Positions 23,124 to 31,547 of a stretch of 33,749 nt of DNA are shown here, in pieces. Below the pieces are notes generated by a model. That model was given only the letters and a program-made list of their open reading frames with translations. It ran no database searches and had not been told where the DNA came from. The position numbers were made by a program, and so were the translations under genes. Position 1 is the first letter of the stretch; every line of letters starts with the position of its first letter. The DNA is from Rubrivivax sp. SCN 70-15 (GTDB taxonomy: Bacteria > Pseudomonadota > Gammaproteobacteria > Burkholderiales > Burkholderiaceae_C). Location of the stretch: contig MEGM01000093.1 of assembly GCA_001725505.1 (NCBI GenBank), positions 1 to 33,749 of the forward strand. The letters run 5' to 3'.

Positions 23124-23146
23124 CGGCGGCATCCCGGTGGCGCGGC

Positions 23147-23209
23147 GACAATTGCCGCATGTTCGAAGACACCACTGTAGCCGCTGTGCCGAGCGGCGCA
23201 GCGCGCTGA
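23147..23209 (+). promoter_or_regulatory. -10 box and 16-codon leader frame before the ABC exporter
   Basis: GACAAT (23147-23152) lies 6 nt before an ATG at 23159 that opens a 16-codon frame (MFEDTTVAAVPSGAAR). Its TGA overlaps the exporter's ATG as TGATG (23207-23211). A leaderless mini-frame that couples translation to the exporter fits the layout. The exporter start itself has no Shine-Dalgarno. Confidence 0.4.
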
Positions 23210-25026
23210 TGCGCTCGCAGGCGCGCACCCTGCCGGCGCTGCCCGCCGGCGACGAGCCTGGCGCCGCGCGCTCCGACTGGCACACGCTGGCCAAGCTGCT
23301 GCCCTACCTGTGGAACTACCGCTGGCGGGTCGGGATCGCGCTGCTGTTCCTGATCGGCGCGAAGGTCGCCAACGTCGGTGTGCCGCTGCTGCTGAAGAAG
23401 CTGGTCGACGCGCTGTCGATCAAGCCCGGAGACCCGCAGGCGCTGCTGGTCGTTCCGGTCGGGCTGGTGGTGGCCTACGGCGCGCTGCGGCTGTCGACCT
23501 CGCTCTTCACCGAGCTGCGCGAACTGACCTTCGCGAAGGCCACCGAGGGCACGGCGCGGACGATCTCGCTCCAGGTCTTCCGCCATCTGCACGCCTTGAG
23601 CCTGCGCTTCCACCTCGAGCGCCAGACCGGCGGCATGACGCGCGACATCGAGCGCGGCACGCGTGCCGTCCATTCGCTGATCTCGTACTCGATCTACAGC
23701 ATCTTCCCGACGCTGATCGAGGTCACGCTGGTGCTGACGCTGCTGGCGGTGAAGTTCGACGTCTGGTTCGCCGGCATCACGGTCGTCGCGCTGGTGTTCT
23801 ACATCGGCTTCACGATCAGCATCACCGAGTGGCGCACGCAGTTCCGGCGCCAGATGAACGAGATCGACTCGACTGCCAATTCGCGCGCGATCGACGCCTT
23901 GCTCAACTACGAGACCGTCAAGTACTTCAACAACGAGGACTTCGAGGCGAAGCGCTACGACGAGAACCTCGAGAAGCTGCGCCGCGCCGCGCTCAAGAGC
24001 CAGAGCACGCTGAGCCTGCTCAACGCCGGCCAGCAGATGATCATCGCGATCGCGCTGGTGACGATGCTCTGGCGCGCCACCGTCGGTGTTGCGGCCGGGC
24101 GGCTGACGCTGGGCGACCTGGTGATGATCAACGCCTTCATGATCCAGCTCTACATCCCGCTCAACTTCCTGGGCGTGATCTACCGCGAGCTCAAGCAGTC
24201 GCTGACCGACCTGGACAAGATGTTCCAGCTGCTCGCGAAGAACCGCGAGGTCGACGACCGGCCCGGCGCGCCGCCGCTGCGCGTCACCGAAGGCCATGTG
24301 CGCTTCGAGCGGGTCAGCTTTGCTTACGAGCCGGCGCGGCCGATCCTGCACGACGTGAGCTTCGAGATCCCGCCCGGCAGGACGGTGGCGGTGGTGGGCC
24401 CGTCGGGCGCGGGCAAGAGCACGCTGGCGCGGCTGCTCTACCGCTTCTACGACATCGACGCCGGCGCGATCACGATCGACGGCCAGGACATCCGCGGCGT
24501 CACGCAGACCAGCCTGCGCGCGGCGATCGGCATCGTGCCGCAGGACACGGTGCTGTTCAACGACACGGTCGAATACAACATCGCCTACGGCCGCCCGGGC
24601 GCGACGCACGCCCAGGTCGAGGCGGTCGCGCGTGCCGCCCACATCCACGACTTCATCGCCGCGACGCCCAGAGGCTACGAGACGGTGGTCGGCGAGCGCG
24701 GGCTCAAGCTCAGCGGCGGCGAGAAGCAGCGCGTCGCGATCGCGCGCACGCTGCTGAAGAACCCGCCGATCCTGATCTTCGACGAGGCGACCTCGGCGCT
24801 CGATTCGGCCAACGAGCGCGCGATCCAGGCCGAGCTGCGCCGGCTGTCGCAGGGCAAGACCGCACTCGTCATCGCGCACCGCCTGAGCACCGTCGTCGAC
24901 GCGCACGAGATCATCGTCCTCGAGGCCGGCCGCGTCGTCGAGCGCGGGCCGCACGTCGAACTGCTCGAGCGCGGCGGGCGCTACGCCGAGATGTGGCGGC
25001 TGCAGCAGAGCGGGCGCGATGACTGA
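23209..25026 (+). CDS. Atm1-type ABC exporter (fused membrane and ATPase domains)
   Basis: This encodes 605 residues. The membrane domain (about 25-320) has six helices, with the Atm1-family [20 protein letters not shown] segment in the intracellular loop. The ATPase domain has Walker [10 protein letters not shown] at 397-405, the signature [13 protein letters not shown], Walker [13 protein letters not shown] and the switch His in IAHRLS. Two copies form the working exporter in the inner membrane. Bacterial Atm1 proteins export glutathione-metal or glutathione persulfide conjugates and are linked to heavy-metal tolerance. I chose the ATG at 23209 because the upstream frame only overlaps the thioesterase gene antisense. 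The start overlaps the leader frame's stop. Confidence 0.94.
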   Translation: MRSQARTLPALPAGDEPGAARSDWHTLAKLLPYLWNYRWRVGIALLFLIGAKVANVGVPLLLKKLVDALSIKPGDPQALLVVPVGLVVAYGALRLSTSLFTELRELTFAKATEGTARTISLQVFRHLHALSLRFHLERQTGGMTRDIERGTRAVHSLISYSIYSIFPTLIEVTLVLTLLAVKFDVWFAGITVVALVFYIGFTISITEWRTQFRRQMNEIDSTANSRAIDALLNYETVKYFNNEDFEAKRYDENLEKLRRAALKSQSTLSLLNAGQQMIIAIALVTMLWRATVGVAAGRLTLGDLVMINAFMIQLYIPLNFLGVIYRELKQSLTDLDKMFQLLAKNREVDDRPGAPPLRVTEGHVRFERVSFAYEPARPILHDVSFEIPPGRTVAVVGPSGAGKSTLARLLYRFYDIDAGAITIDGQDIRGVTQTSLRAAIGIVPQDTVLFNDTVEYNIAYGRPGATHAQVEAVARAAHIHDFIAATPRGYETVVGERGLKLSGGEKQRVAIARTLLKNPPILIFDEATSALDSANERAIQAELRRLSQGKTALVIAHRLSTVVDAHEIIVLEAGRVVERGPHVELLERGGRYAEMWRLQQSGRDD

Positions 25027-25086
25027 CGCTGCAGGCTGCGAACCGATGCCCAAGGCGCGGGCGCGAGCCCTGCAAGGATCGAACCC

Positions 25087-26172
25087 TTGGCCACGCTGAT
25101 CGAGCTGCTGAGCCGCGAACCGGCCGACGCGCTATGGACTGCGCTCGCCGCCGCGGCGCTGCTGTTGCTGACGTTGATCACGATGCGCGTGCTGCGCGCG
25201 GCGGCGGTGCGCAAGGTCAGCCACCGGACGATCCTCGGCCTGGTCATTCGCCGCACCGAGGCGCCGGTGCAGGCCGTCGTCTCGCTGGCCGTGATGCACA
25301 TGGTCTGCCAGGCGGCGCCGCAGCGGCTGTGGCTGATCGGCTCGCTGCGCCACGTGACGTTGGTGCTGCTGATCGGCGCGATCACCTGGCTGCTGCTGCG
25401 TGTCGTGCGCGTGACGCGCGAGTCCGTGGCCGAGCTGAACCCCGTCGACACGGCCGACAACCTGCTCGCGCGCTCGCGCATCACGCAGGTGCGGGTGCTC
25501 ACGCGCACGTTGAATGTCGTGATCCTGTGCGTCGGGCTCGCGCTCGCGCTGATGACCTTCCCCAGCGTGCGCCAGATCGGTGCCAGCCTGCTCGCGTCGG
25601 CCGGCATTGCCGGGCTCGCAGTGGGCCTCGCGGCGCGGCCGGTGATCGGCAACCTGCTGGCCGGGCTGCAGATCGCACTGTCCCAGCCCATCCGCATCGA
25701 CGACGTTCTCGTCATCGAGGGCGAATGGGGGCGTGTCGAGGAGATCACGGGCACCTATGTCGTCGTCGCGATCTGGGACCAGCGCCGGCTCGTCGTGCCG
25801 CTGCAGTACTTCATCGAGAAGCCGTTCCAGAACTGGACCCGGCAGACCTCGGAGCTGCTCGGCAGCGTGATGCTGTGGGTGGACTACCGGATGCCGGTCG
25901 AGCCGGTGCGCGCCGAGCTGAAGCGGCTGTGCAGCGCGGACCCGGACTGGGACGGCCGCGTCGCGAACGTCCAGGTGACCGAGACCAGCGCGACGGCGAT
26001 GCAGCTTCGCATCCTCGTCTCGTCGGCAGACTCGGGGCGCAACTGGGACCTGCGCTGCCGTGTGCGCGAAGGCCTGATCGGCTTCATCGCGCGGGAGCAC
26101 CCGGCCTGCCTGCCGCAATTGCGCGCCGAACTCGTCGGCGCGCACGCGGCAACAGCGCCGCCACCGCCCTAA
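25087..26172 (+). CDS. MscS-family mechanosensitive channel
   Basis: This encodes 361 residues. It begins with TTG at 25087, chosen because AAGGA lies 8 nt upstream and the first helix follows at once. Four hydrophobic helices cover residues 15-170, then the pore helix and beta domain follow: SLLASAGIAGLAVGLAARPV, NLLAGLQIALSQPIRIDDVL and WGRVEEITGTYVVVAIWDQR are classic MscS signatures. The C-terminal alpha/beta domain continues to residue 350. The channel opens under membrane tension to release solutes during hypo-osmotic shock. It follows the exporter with a 60-nt gap, and the LysR gene begins 11 nt downstream. Confidence 0.94.
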   Translation: MATLIELLSREPADALWTALAAAALLLLTLITMRVLRAAAVRKVSHRTILGLVIRRTEAPVQAVVSLAVMHMVCQAAPQRLWLIGSLRHVTLVLLIGAITWLLLRVVRVTRESVAELNPVDTADNLLARSRITQVRVLTRTLNVVILCVGLALALMTFPSVRQIGASLLASAGIAGLAVGLAARPVIGNLLAGLQIALSQPIRIDDVLVIEGEWGRVEEITGTYVVVAIWDQRRLVVPLQYFIEKPFQNWTRQTSELLGSVMLWVDYRMPVEPVRAELKRLCSADPDWDGRVANVQVTETSATAMQLRILVSSADSGRNWDLRCRVREGLIGFIAREHPACLPQLRAELVGAHAATAPPPP

Positions 26173-26175
26173 ACT
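26170..26175 (+). promoter_or_regulatory. Candidate -10 box for a leaderless LysR transcript
   Basis: TAAACT overlaps the MscS stop codon and lies 8 nt before the GTG at 26184. There is no Shine-Dalgarno between them, so a leaderless message is likely, although read-through from the MscS gene could also supply expression. Confidence 0.35.
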
Positions 26176-26183
26176 GCACGATC

Positions 26184-27098
26184 GTGGAAACCAAGTGGCT
26201 CGAAGACTTCGTGAGCCTGGCCGAGACGCGCAGCTTCTCGCGCTCGGCGCAGTTGCGCCATGTCACGCAGCCCGCGTTCTCGCGCCGCATCCAGGCGCTC
26301 GAGGCCTGGACCGGCATCGACCTCGTCGACCGCAGTTCGTACCCGACGCGGCTGACGCCGGCCGGCGAGACCTTCCACGCCCAGGCGCTGGAGGTGCTGG
26401 GCGCGCTGCAGGCGGCGCGCAACATGATGCGCTCGCACCAGGCGGCAGGGCACGACATGATCGAGTTCGCGGTGCCGCACACGCTGGCGTTCACCTTCTT
26501 CCCGCACTGGCTGATGGATCTGCGCCAGCGCTTCGGCGCGCTCAAGTGCCGGCTCACCGCGCTCAACGTGCACGACGCCGTGCTGCGCCTGACCGAAGGC
26601 GGCTGTGACCTGCTGATCGCCTACCACCACCCATCGCAGCCGCTGCAGCTCGCACCCGAACGCTACGAGATGCTCAGCCTGGGCAGCGAGACGCTGGCCC
26701 CGTACGCGAAGGCCGACGCCGACGGCGCACCGCTGTTCCGCCTGCCCGGCCGCGCCAGCGAGCGCGTGCCCTTCCTGAGCTACGCGTCGGGTGCCTACAT
26801 GGCGCGCCTGGTCGAGCTGATCCTCAAGCAGGCGAGCGAGCCGGCGGCGCTGGATTCGATCTACGAGACCGACATGGCCGAGGGCCTGAAGGCGATGGCG
26901 CTCGAAGGCCATGGCCTGGCCTTCCTGCCCGTCAGCTCGGTGCGCAAGGAACTGCGGTCGCGCCGGCTCGTGCCGGCCGCGCCCTCGGGCAGCTTCGAGC
27001 TGACGATGGAGGTGCGCGCCTACCGCGAGCGGCCCGAGGTGGTGCGGCACGCCAAGCCCGGCGCGGTCGCGCTCTGGGACTTCCTCAGCCGGTCGTGA
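26184..27098 (+). CDS. LysR-family regulator, HypT/YjiE-like
   Basis: This encodes 304 residues starting at a GTG. The winged helix-turn-helix covers about residues 1-62: ETKWLEDFVSLAETRSFSRS and HVTQPAFSRRIQALEAWTG. This opening closely resembles E. coli HypT (YjiE), the hypochlorite-responsive LysR protein. The effector domain follows from about residue 90, with LLIAYHHPSQPLQL and FLSYASGAYMARLVELIL also aligning with HypT. Its position 166 nt upstream of the amino-acid ABC operon, in the same direction, makes it a candidate regulator of that transporter, although LysR regulators more often sit divergent from their targets. The HypT relationship is judged from memory, and oxidant sensing is not demonstrated. 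Confidence 0.9.
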   Translation: METKWLEDFVSLAETRSFSRSAQLRHVTQPAFSRRIQALEAWTGIDLVDRSSYPTRLTPAGETFHAQALEVLGALQAARNMMRSHQAAGHDMIEFAVPHTLAFTFFPHWLMDLRQRFGALKCRLTALNVHDAVLRLTEGGCDLLIAYHHPSQPLQLAPERYEMLSLGSETLAPYAKADADGAPLFRLPGRASERVPFLSYASGAYMARLVELILKQASEPAALDSIYETDMAEGLKAMALEGHGLAFLPVSSVRKELRSRRLVPAAPSGSFELTMEVRAYRERPEVVRHAKPGAVALWDFLSRS

Positions 27099-27195
27099 GT
27101 GTGCGCCCCGACGCCGGCCGGAGCCGGCCGTCCGGCGCCGGAATCGCGGTAGGCGACGCCGTCAGGTGGCCCCGGGCCCGCGGGCTTCTACCGGG

Positions 27196-27223
27196 TTCTG
27201 GCTCATATATGGCTCCGTAGAAT
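27196..27223 (+). promoter_or_regulatory. Candidate promoter of the amino-acid ABC operon
   Basis: TAGAAT at 27218-27223 is a good -10 match. TTCTGG at 27196-27201 is a weak -35, with 16 nt between the boxes. The spacer contains the palindrome CATATATG (27204-27211). The substrate-binding protein gene starts 41 nt downstream at 27265 with GGAGA before it. Confidence 0.5.
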
Positions 27224-27264
27224 CAGAAATGGCTGTCACGCCAGGATTCGACGGAGAAATCACG

Positions 27265-28158
27265 ATGAAGAAGTCCCTGCTGTTCGTTGCCGCGCTGCTC
27301 GCGTTCGGTGTCCAGGCCCAGGCCGACACCCTGGCCAAGATCAAGGCGAGCGGTGCCGCCACGATGGGCGTGCGCGAGTCGTCGGGTGCGCTCTCGTACA
27401 CGCTGGGCGACGGCAAGTTCGCCGGTTTCCACGTCGAGATCTGCCAGCGCGTGCTGGCCGACGTGCAAAAGCAGCTCGGCCTGGCCAGGCTCGACGTCAA
27501 ATACCAGCCGGTGACCTCGCAGAACCGGATTCCGCTGGTCGCGAACGGCACCGTCGACATCGAGTGCGGCTCGACGACGAACAACGCGGCGCGCCAGAAG
27601 GACGTCGCGTTTGCCGTCACCACCTTCGTCGAGGAGGTGCGCATCGCGGTGAAGGCCGATTCCGGCATCGGCTCGATCGCCCAGCTCAACGGCAAGACGG
27701 TGGCCACGACGACCGGCACGACCTCGGTGCAGCTGCTGCGCAAGAACGAACGTGCCCGCGGCATCGAGTTCAAGGAACTGTTCGGCAAGGACCACGCCGA
27801 CAGCTTCCTGCTGCTCGAGTCCGGCCGCGCCGATGCCTTCGTGATGGACGGCCAGATCCTGGCCGGCAACATCGCCAAGGCGAAGAACCCGGCGGCGTTC
27901 AAGATCGTCGGCGAGCCGCTGTCGGTGGAGCCGATCGCGATCATGATCCGCAAGGACGACCCGGCGTTCAAGAAGGCGGTCGACGACAGCATCGTCGCGA
28001 TGATGAAGTCGGGCGAGATCGCCAGGCTCTACGACAAGTGGTTCATGCAGCCGATCCCGCCGACGAACACGCGCGTCGGCCTGCCGCTGAGCGACGCGAC
28101 GAAGGACGCCTGGGCGCACCCGAACGACAAGCCGGTCGAGGACTACGCGCAGAAGTAA
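27265..28158 (+). CDS. gltI: Amino-acid ABC transporter substrate-binding protein (glutamate/aspartate type)
   Basis: This encodes 297 residues with a signal peptide (MKKSLLFVAALLAFGVQAQA, cleavage after AQA). The mature protein begins DTLAKIKASGAATMGVRESS and belongs to the SBP_bac_3 family. VKYQPVTSQNRIPLVANGTV and DIECGSTTNNAARQKDVAF are characteristic of the GltI branch that binds glutamate and aspartate in the periplasm. The start at 27265 is chosen for GGAGA upstream and the signal peptide. It is followed by the two permeases and the ATPase in the gltI-J-K-L order. Substrate specificity is inferred from family resemblance. Confidence 0.93.
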   Translation: MKKSLLFVAALLAFGVQAQADTLAKIKASGAATMGVRESSGALSYTLGDGKFAGFHVEICQRVLADVQKQLGLARLDVKYQPVTSQNRIPLVANGTVDIECGSTTNNAARQKDVAFAVTTFVEEVRIAVKADSGIGSIAQLNGKTVATTTGTTSVQLLRKNERARGIEFKELFGKDHADSFLLLESGRADAFVMDGQILAGNIAKAKNPAAFKIVGEPLSVEPIAIMIRKDDPAFKKAVDDSIVAMMKSGEIARLYDKWFMQPIPPTNTRVGLPLSDATKDAWAHPNDKPVEDYAQK

Positions 28159-28326
28159 GGGCGCGCCAGCGTCGGCGGCGCGGCCCGCACCGCGGGCCGG
28201 CCCCGGCCGCACTCGCGAAGGAGCTTCTGCAAGGAGACGACCAGCGGCCGCCAGGTCGCGGGCTGCTTCGGCCATGGCGGCGACGTCACCTACCTGGACT
28301 GGCTGCTGTCGTCCTGGGGCTGGACG

Positions 28327-28941
28327 ATGTCGGTCGCGGTGCTGGGGATGCTCGTCGCGATCGTGTTCGGCACGCTGGTCGGCATCGCACGCACCACGCC
28401 CGACCGGCGTCTGGTCTTCGTCGGCAACGCCTGGACCGAGCTGTTCCGCAACATCCCGCTGCTGGTCCAGATCTTCCTCTGGTACCACGTGCTGCCGTCG
28501 CTGTTCCTGCCCTTGCGTGCGCTGCCCGGCTTCGTGCTCGTGGTCTTCGCGCTGGGCTTCTTCACGTCGGCGCGCATCTCCGAGCAGGTGAAGGCGGGGA
28601 TCCAGAGCCTGCCGCGCGGCCAGCGCGAGGCCGGGCTGGCGATGGGGCTGACGCTGGCGCAGACCTACCGCTACGTGCTGCTGCCGCGGGCGTTCCGGAT
28701 CATCGTGCCGCCCCTCACGAGCGAGGCGATGAACATCGTCAAGAACTCGTCCGTCGCGTTCGCGGTGAGCATCGCCGAGCTGACCATGTTCGCGCTCCAG
28801 GCCGGCGAGGAGACCGGACAGAACATCGAGATGTACCTGGCGGTGACGCTGCTGTACTTCGTCTCCGCGTTCGCGATCAACCGCGGCATGCTGGTCGTCG
28901 AGAGCCGCGTGCGCGTGCCCGGAATGATCGGCGCCAAGTGA
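28327..28941 (+). CDS. gltJ: Amino-acid ABC permease (GltJ-like), N-terminus uncertain
   Basis: From the ATG at 28327 this encodes 204 residues. The permease signature is present (GIQSLPRGQREAGLAMGLTL, the EAA loop), along with ELFRNIPLLVQIFLWYHVLP. Homology begins earlier: the same frame reads DVTYLDWLLSSWGWT from about 28282, matching the usual GltJ start region, but no ATG, GTG or TTG occurs in that frame before 28327. A strong Shine-Dalgarno (AAGGAG, 28231-28236) is followed at the right distance by ACC AGC rather than a start codon. Starting at 28327 keeps most of the first helix. The real start may be a rare codon, or the sequence may have lost it. The stop overlaps the next start (TGATG). 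Confidence 0.8.
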   Translation: MSVAVLGMLVAIVFGTLVGIARTTPDRRLVFVGNAWTELFRNIPLLVQIFLWYHVLPSLFLPLRALPGFVLVVFALGFFTSARISEQVKAGIQSLPRGQREAGLAMGLTLAQTYRYVLLPRAFRIIVPPLTSEAMNIVKNSSVAFAVSIAELTMFALQAGEETGQNIEMYLAVTLLYFVSAFAINRGMLVVESRVRVPGMIGAK

Positions 28942-29606
28942 TGGACCTGGACTTCGGCTTCCTGACCTGGGGCGTGATCCAGAGCTTCGTGCTCAAGGGC
29001 CTGGTGTTCTCGGTCCAGCTCACGATCGTCGCGATGGTCGGCGGCATCGCGCTGGGCACGCTGCTCGCGCTGATGCGGCTGTCGGGCCGGCGCGCCCTCG
29101 TGACGGGGGCCGCGGCCTACGTCAACACGATGCGCTCGATCCCGCTCGTGATGGTGATCCTGTGGTTCTTCCTCCTCATCCCGCTGCTGCTCGGCCGGCC
29201 GCTGGGGGCCGAACTGTCGGCGGTGGTGACCTTCACGCTGTTCGAGGCGGCGTACTACTCGGAGATCATGCGCGCCGGCATCCAGAGCGTGCCGCGGGGC
29301 CAGGTCCACGCCGGCTACGCGGTGGGCATGAGCTACGCGCAGACGATGCGGCTGATCGTCCTGCCGCAGGCCTTTCGCAACATGCTGCCGGTGCTGCTGA
29401 CGCAGACCATCATCCTGTTCCAGGACACCTCGCTGGTCTATGCGATCGGCGCCTACGATCTGCTCAAGGGCTTCGAGATCGCGGGCAAGAACTTCAACCG
29501 CCCGGTCGAGACCTACCTCGTCGCGGCCGTCGTCTATTTCGTGATCTGCTTTTCGCTCAGCCTGCTGGTGCGCCGGCTTCAGGCCAGAATCGCCATCATC
29601 CGCTAG
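28941..29606 (+). CDS. gltK: Amino-acid ABC permease (GltK-like)
   Basis: This encodes 221 residues with five membrane helices. The opening [20 protein letters not shown] is typical of GltK. The EAA loop for contact with the ATPase is [20 protein letters not shown], and [20 protein letters not shown] is the conserved arginine-containing family motif. It pairs with the GltJ-like permease to form the membrane channel. The start overlaps the previous stop as TGATG, so the two permeases are translationally coupled and made in equal amounts. The ATPase gene begins 10 nt downstream. Confidence 0.94.
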   Translation: MDLDFGFLTWGVIQSFVLKGLVFSVQLTIVAMVGGIALGTLLALMRLSGRRALVTGAAAYVNTMRSIPLVMVILWFFLLIPLLLGRPLGAELSAVVTFTLFEAAYYSEIMRAGIQSVPRGQVHAGYAVGMSYAQTMRLIVLPQAFRNMLPVLLTQTIILFQDTSLVYAIGAYDLLKGFEIAGKNFNRPVETYLVAAVVYFVICFSLSLLVRRLQARIAIIR

Positions 29607-29616
29607 GGTTCCTCCG

Positions 29617-30351
29617 ATGATCGACATCCGCAACGTCAGCAAGTGGTACGGCAGCTTCCAGGTGCTGACCGACTGCACGACGAGCATCCGCAAGGGCGAG
29701 GTCGTCGTCGTCTGCGGGCCATCGGGCTCGGGCAAGAGCACGCTGATCAAGACCGTCAACGCGCTCGAGCCGTTCCAGAAGGGCGACATCGTCGTCGACG
29801 GCATCAGCCTCAAGGACCCGAAGACGAACCTGCCCCGCTTGCGTGCACGCGTCGGCATGGTGTTCCAGCATTTCGAGCTCTTTCCGCACCTGAGCGTGAC
29901 CGAGAACCTGACGCTGGCGCAGGTCAAGGTGCTCGGCCGCAGCCCGGCCGACGCGCTCGAACGCGGGCTGAGGATGCTCGAGCGCGTCGGGCTGACGGCG
30001 CACAAGGACAAGTTCCCGGGTCAGCTCTCCGGCGGCCAGCAGCAGCGCGTGGCGATCGCGCGCGCGCTGAGCATGGACCCGATCGTGATGCTCTTCGACG
30101 AGCCGACCTCGGCGCTCGACCCCGAGATGGTCGGCGAGGTGCTCGACGTGATGGTCGGCCTCGCCCAGGAGGGCATGACGATGATGGTCGTCACGCACGA
30201 GATGGGCTTCGCGAAGAAGGTCAGCCACCGCGTGGTCTTCATGGACGCCGGCCGCATCGTCGAGGACTGCCGCAAGGAAGACTTCTTCGGCGACCCCGAC
30301 GCGCGCACGCCGCGCGCACGCGACTTCCTGTCCAAGATCCTGCAGCACTGA
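29617..30351 (+). CDS. gltL: Amino-acid ABC transporter ATP-binding protein (GltL/GlnQ-like)
   Basis: This encodes 244 residues, a complete ATPase. Walker A is GPSGSGKST (34-42), the Q-loop is [16 protein letters not shown], the signature [15 protein letters not shown], Walker [15 protein letters not shown], and the switch His lies in VTHEMGF. The spacing and the [16 protein letters not shown] segment are typical of the polar amino-acid uptake branch. It powers import by the two preceding permeases. It begins 10 nt after gltK without a strong Shine-Dalgarno, so reinitiation is likely. pyrC follows 90 nt downstream with its own promoter-like sequence. Confidence 0.95.
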   Translation: MIDIRNVSKWYGSFQVLTDCTTSIRKGEVVVVCGPSGSGKSTLIKTVNALEPFQKGDIVVDGISLKDPKTNLPRLRARVGMVFQHFELFPHLSVTENLTLAQVKVLGRSPADALERGLRMLERVGLTAHKDKFPGQLSGGQQQRVAIARALSMDPIVMLFDEPTSALDPEMVGEVLDVMVGLAQEGMTMMVVTHEMGFAKKVSHRVVFMDAGRIVEDCRKEDFFGDPDARTPRARDFLSKILQH

Positions 30352-30428
30352 AGGCCCGGGCGCGTCCCGCGCGCACGGGCGGGTCCGAGCGGCCGCCTGC
30401 GCGCCGCGGCGAACGATTGCGGCAATGG

Positions 30429-30434
30429 GACAAT
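30429..30434 (+). promoter_or_regulatory. Candidate -10 box for a leaderless pyrC transcript
   Basis: GACAAT lies 7 nt before the pyrC ATG at 30442 (GGGACAATCGCGCCCATG), with no Shine-Dalgarno in the interval. The same box and spacing precede the protease gene and the exporter leader. Confidence 0.45.
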
Positions 30435-30441
30435 CGCGCCC

Positions 30442-31471
30442 ATGGCCCAGACGCTAACGATCACCCGCCCCGACGACTGGCACCTGCACCTGCGCGACGG
30501 CGCGGCGCTGGCCGCCGTGCTGCCGTTCACCGCGCAGCAGTTCGCACGTGCGATCGTGATGCCCAATCTGCGCCCGCCGGTGACGACGACGGCGCAGGCG
30601 CAGGCCTACCGCGAGCGCATCGTCGCCGCGCTGCCGGCCGGCGCGGCGTTCGAGCCGCTGATGACGCTGTACCTCACCGACAACACGCCGCCCGACGAGA
30701 TCCGGCGCGCGAAGGCGGCCGGCATCGTCGCCGTCAAGCTCTACCCGGCCGGCGCGACGACGAACAGCGACGCCGGCGTGACCGACCTGAGCCGCTGCCG
30801 CACGACGCTCGAGGCGATGCAGCGCGAAGGCCTGCTGCTGCTCGTGCACGGCGAGGTCACCGACCCCGAGGTCGACGTCTTCGACCGCGAGGCGGTGTTC
30901 ATCGAGCGCGTGATGCAGCCGCTGCGGCGCGACTTCCCCGAACTGAAGGTCGTGTTCGAGCACATCACGACGCAGGACGCCGCCGACTACGTGGCCGGCA
31001 GCGACGCACACACCGCGGCGACGATCACCGCGCACCACCTGCTGTACAGCCGCAACGCGCTTTTCGCCGGCGGACTGCGGCCGCATTACTACTGCCTGCC
31101 GGTGCTCAAGCGCGAGCGGCACCGGCGCGCGCTCGTCGCCGCCGCGACCTCGGGGTCGAACAGGTTCTTCCGAGGCAACGACAGCGCATGCCGCGGCGAT
31201 GAAGGAGCAGTCGGTCTGCGGCGCCGGCTGCTTCACGGCACCGGCGGCGCTGGAGCTGTACGCCGAGGCCTTCGAAGCTGCCGGCGCGCTCGACAGGCTC
31301 GAGGGCTTCGCCAGCTTCCACGGCCCCGACTTCTACGGCCTGGCGCGCAACCGGGGCAGCGTGACGCTGCGCCGCGAGCCCTGGGTCCTGCCCGAGGCGC
31401 TGCCCTTCGGCGACGCGCTCATCAAGCCGCTGCGCGCCGGCGAAACCCTGAACTGGAAACTGCCATCATGA
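30442..31471 (+). pseudogene. pyrC: Dihydroorotase (pyrC) disrupted by a frameshift
   Basis: PyrC closes carbamoyl-aspartate to dihydroorotate in pyrimidine synthesis. The first 248 codons read a normal class II dihydroorotase: His14 and His16 in [10 protein letters not shown], the carbamylated Lys99 in VKLYPAGAT, and His in LVHGEV and EHITT. At about 31168-31192 the expected [17 protein letters not shown] reads FFRGNDSA and then shifts frame. The rest, from [20 protein letters not shown] to LNWKL, is intact in another frame (31199-31471). The change fits loss of 5 nt (probably CCGCA in GCGCACCGCATGC) plus three nearby substitutions. The remainder looks well conserved, so this is either a very recent lesion or a sequence error. 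Without the frameshift the product would be about 344 residues, the usual length. Confidence 0.9.
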
Positions 31472-31473
31472 AA

Positions 31474-31547
31474 CCCCCAAGCCCACTTCGTTCGCGCCCC
31501 CCCGAGGGGGAGGTCGATGCCCTTCGGGTGGCCGGACGGGCATCGAC
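31474..31547. repeat. REP-like double-hairpin repeat abutting the NYN gene start, copy d
   Basis: It starts CCCCCAAGC, has the first hairpin CCCCC-CGA-GGGGG (within 31496-31510), and a second hairpin with perfect ten-base arms GTCGATGCCC (31513-31522) and GGGCATCGAC (31538-31547). The right arm ends at the base before the ATG at 31548, so the hairpin occupies the place where a ribosome-binding site would be. Confidence 0.8.

Noticed and set aside
22480-25053. An 857-codon open frame on the minus strand
   Set aside because: It is antisense to the ABC exporter and overlaps the thioesterase in another frame; the composition is unlike a real protein.
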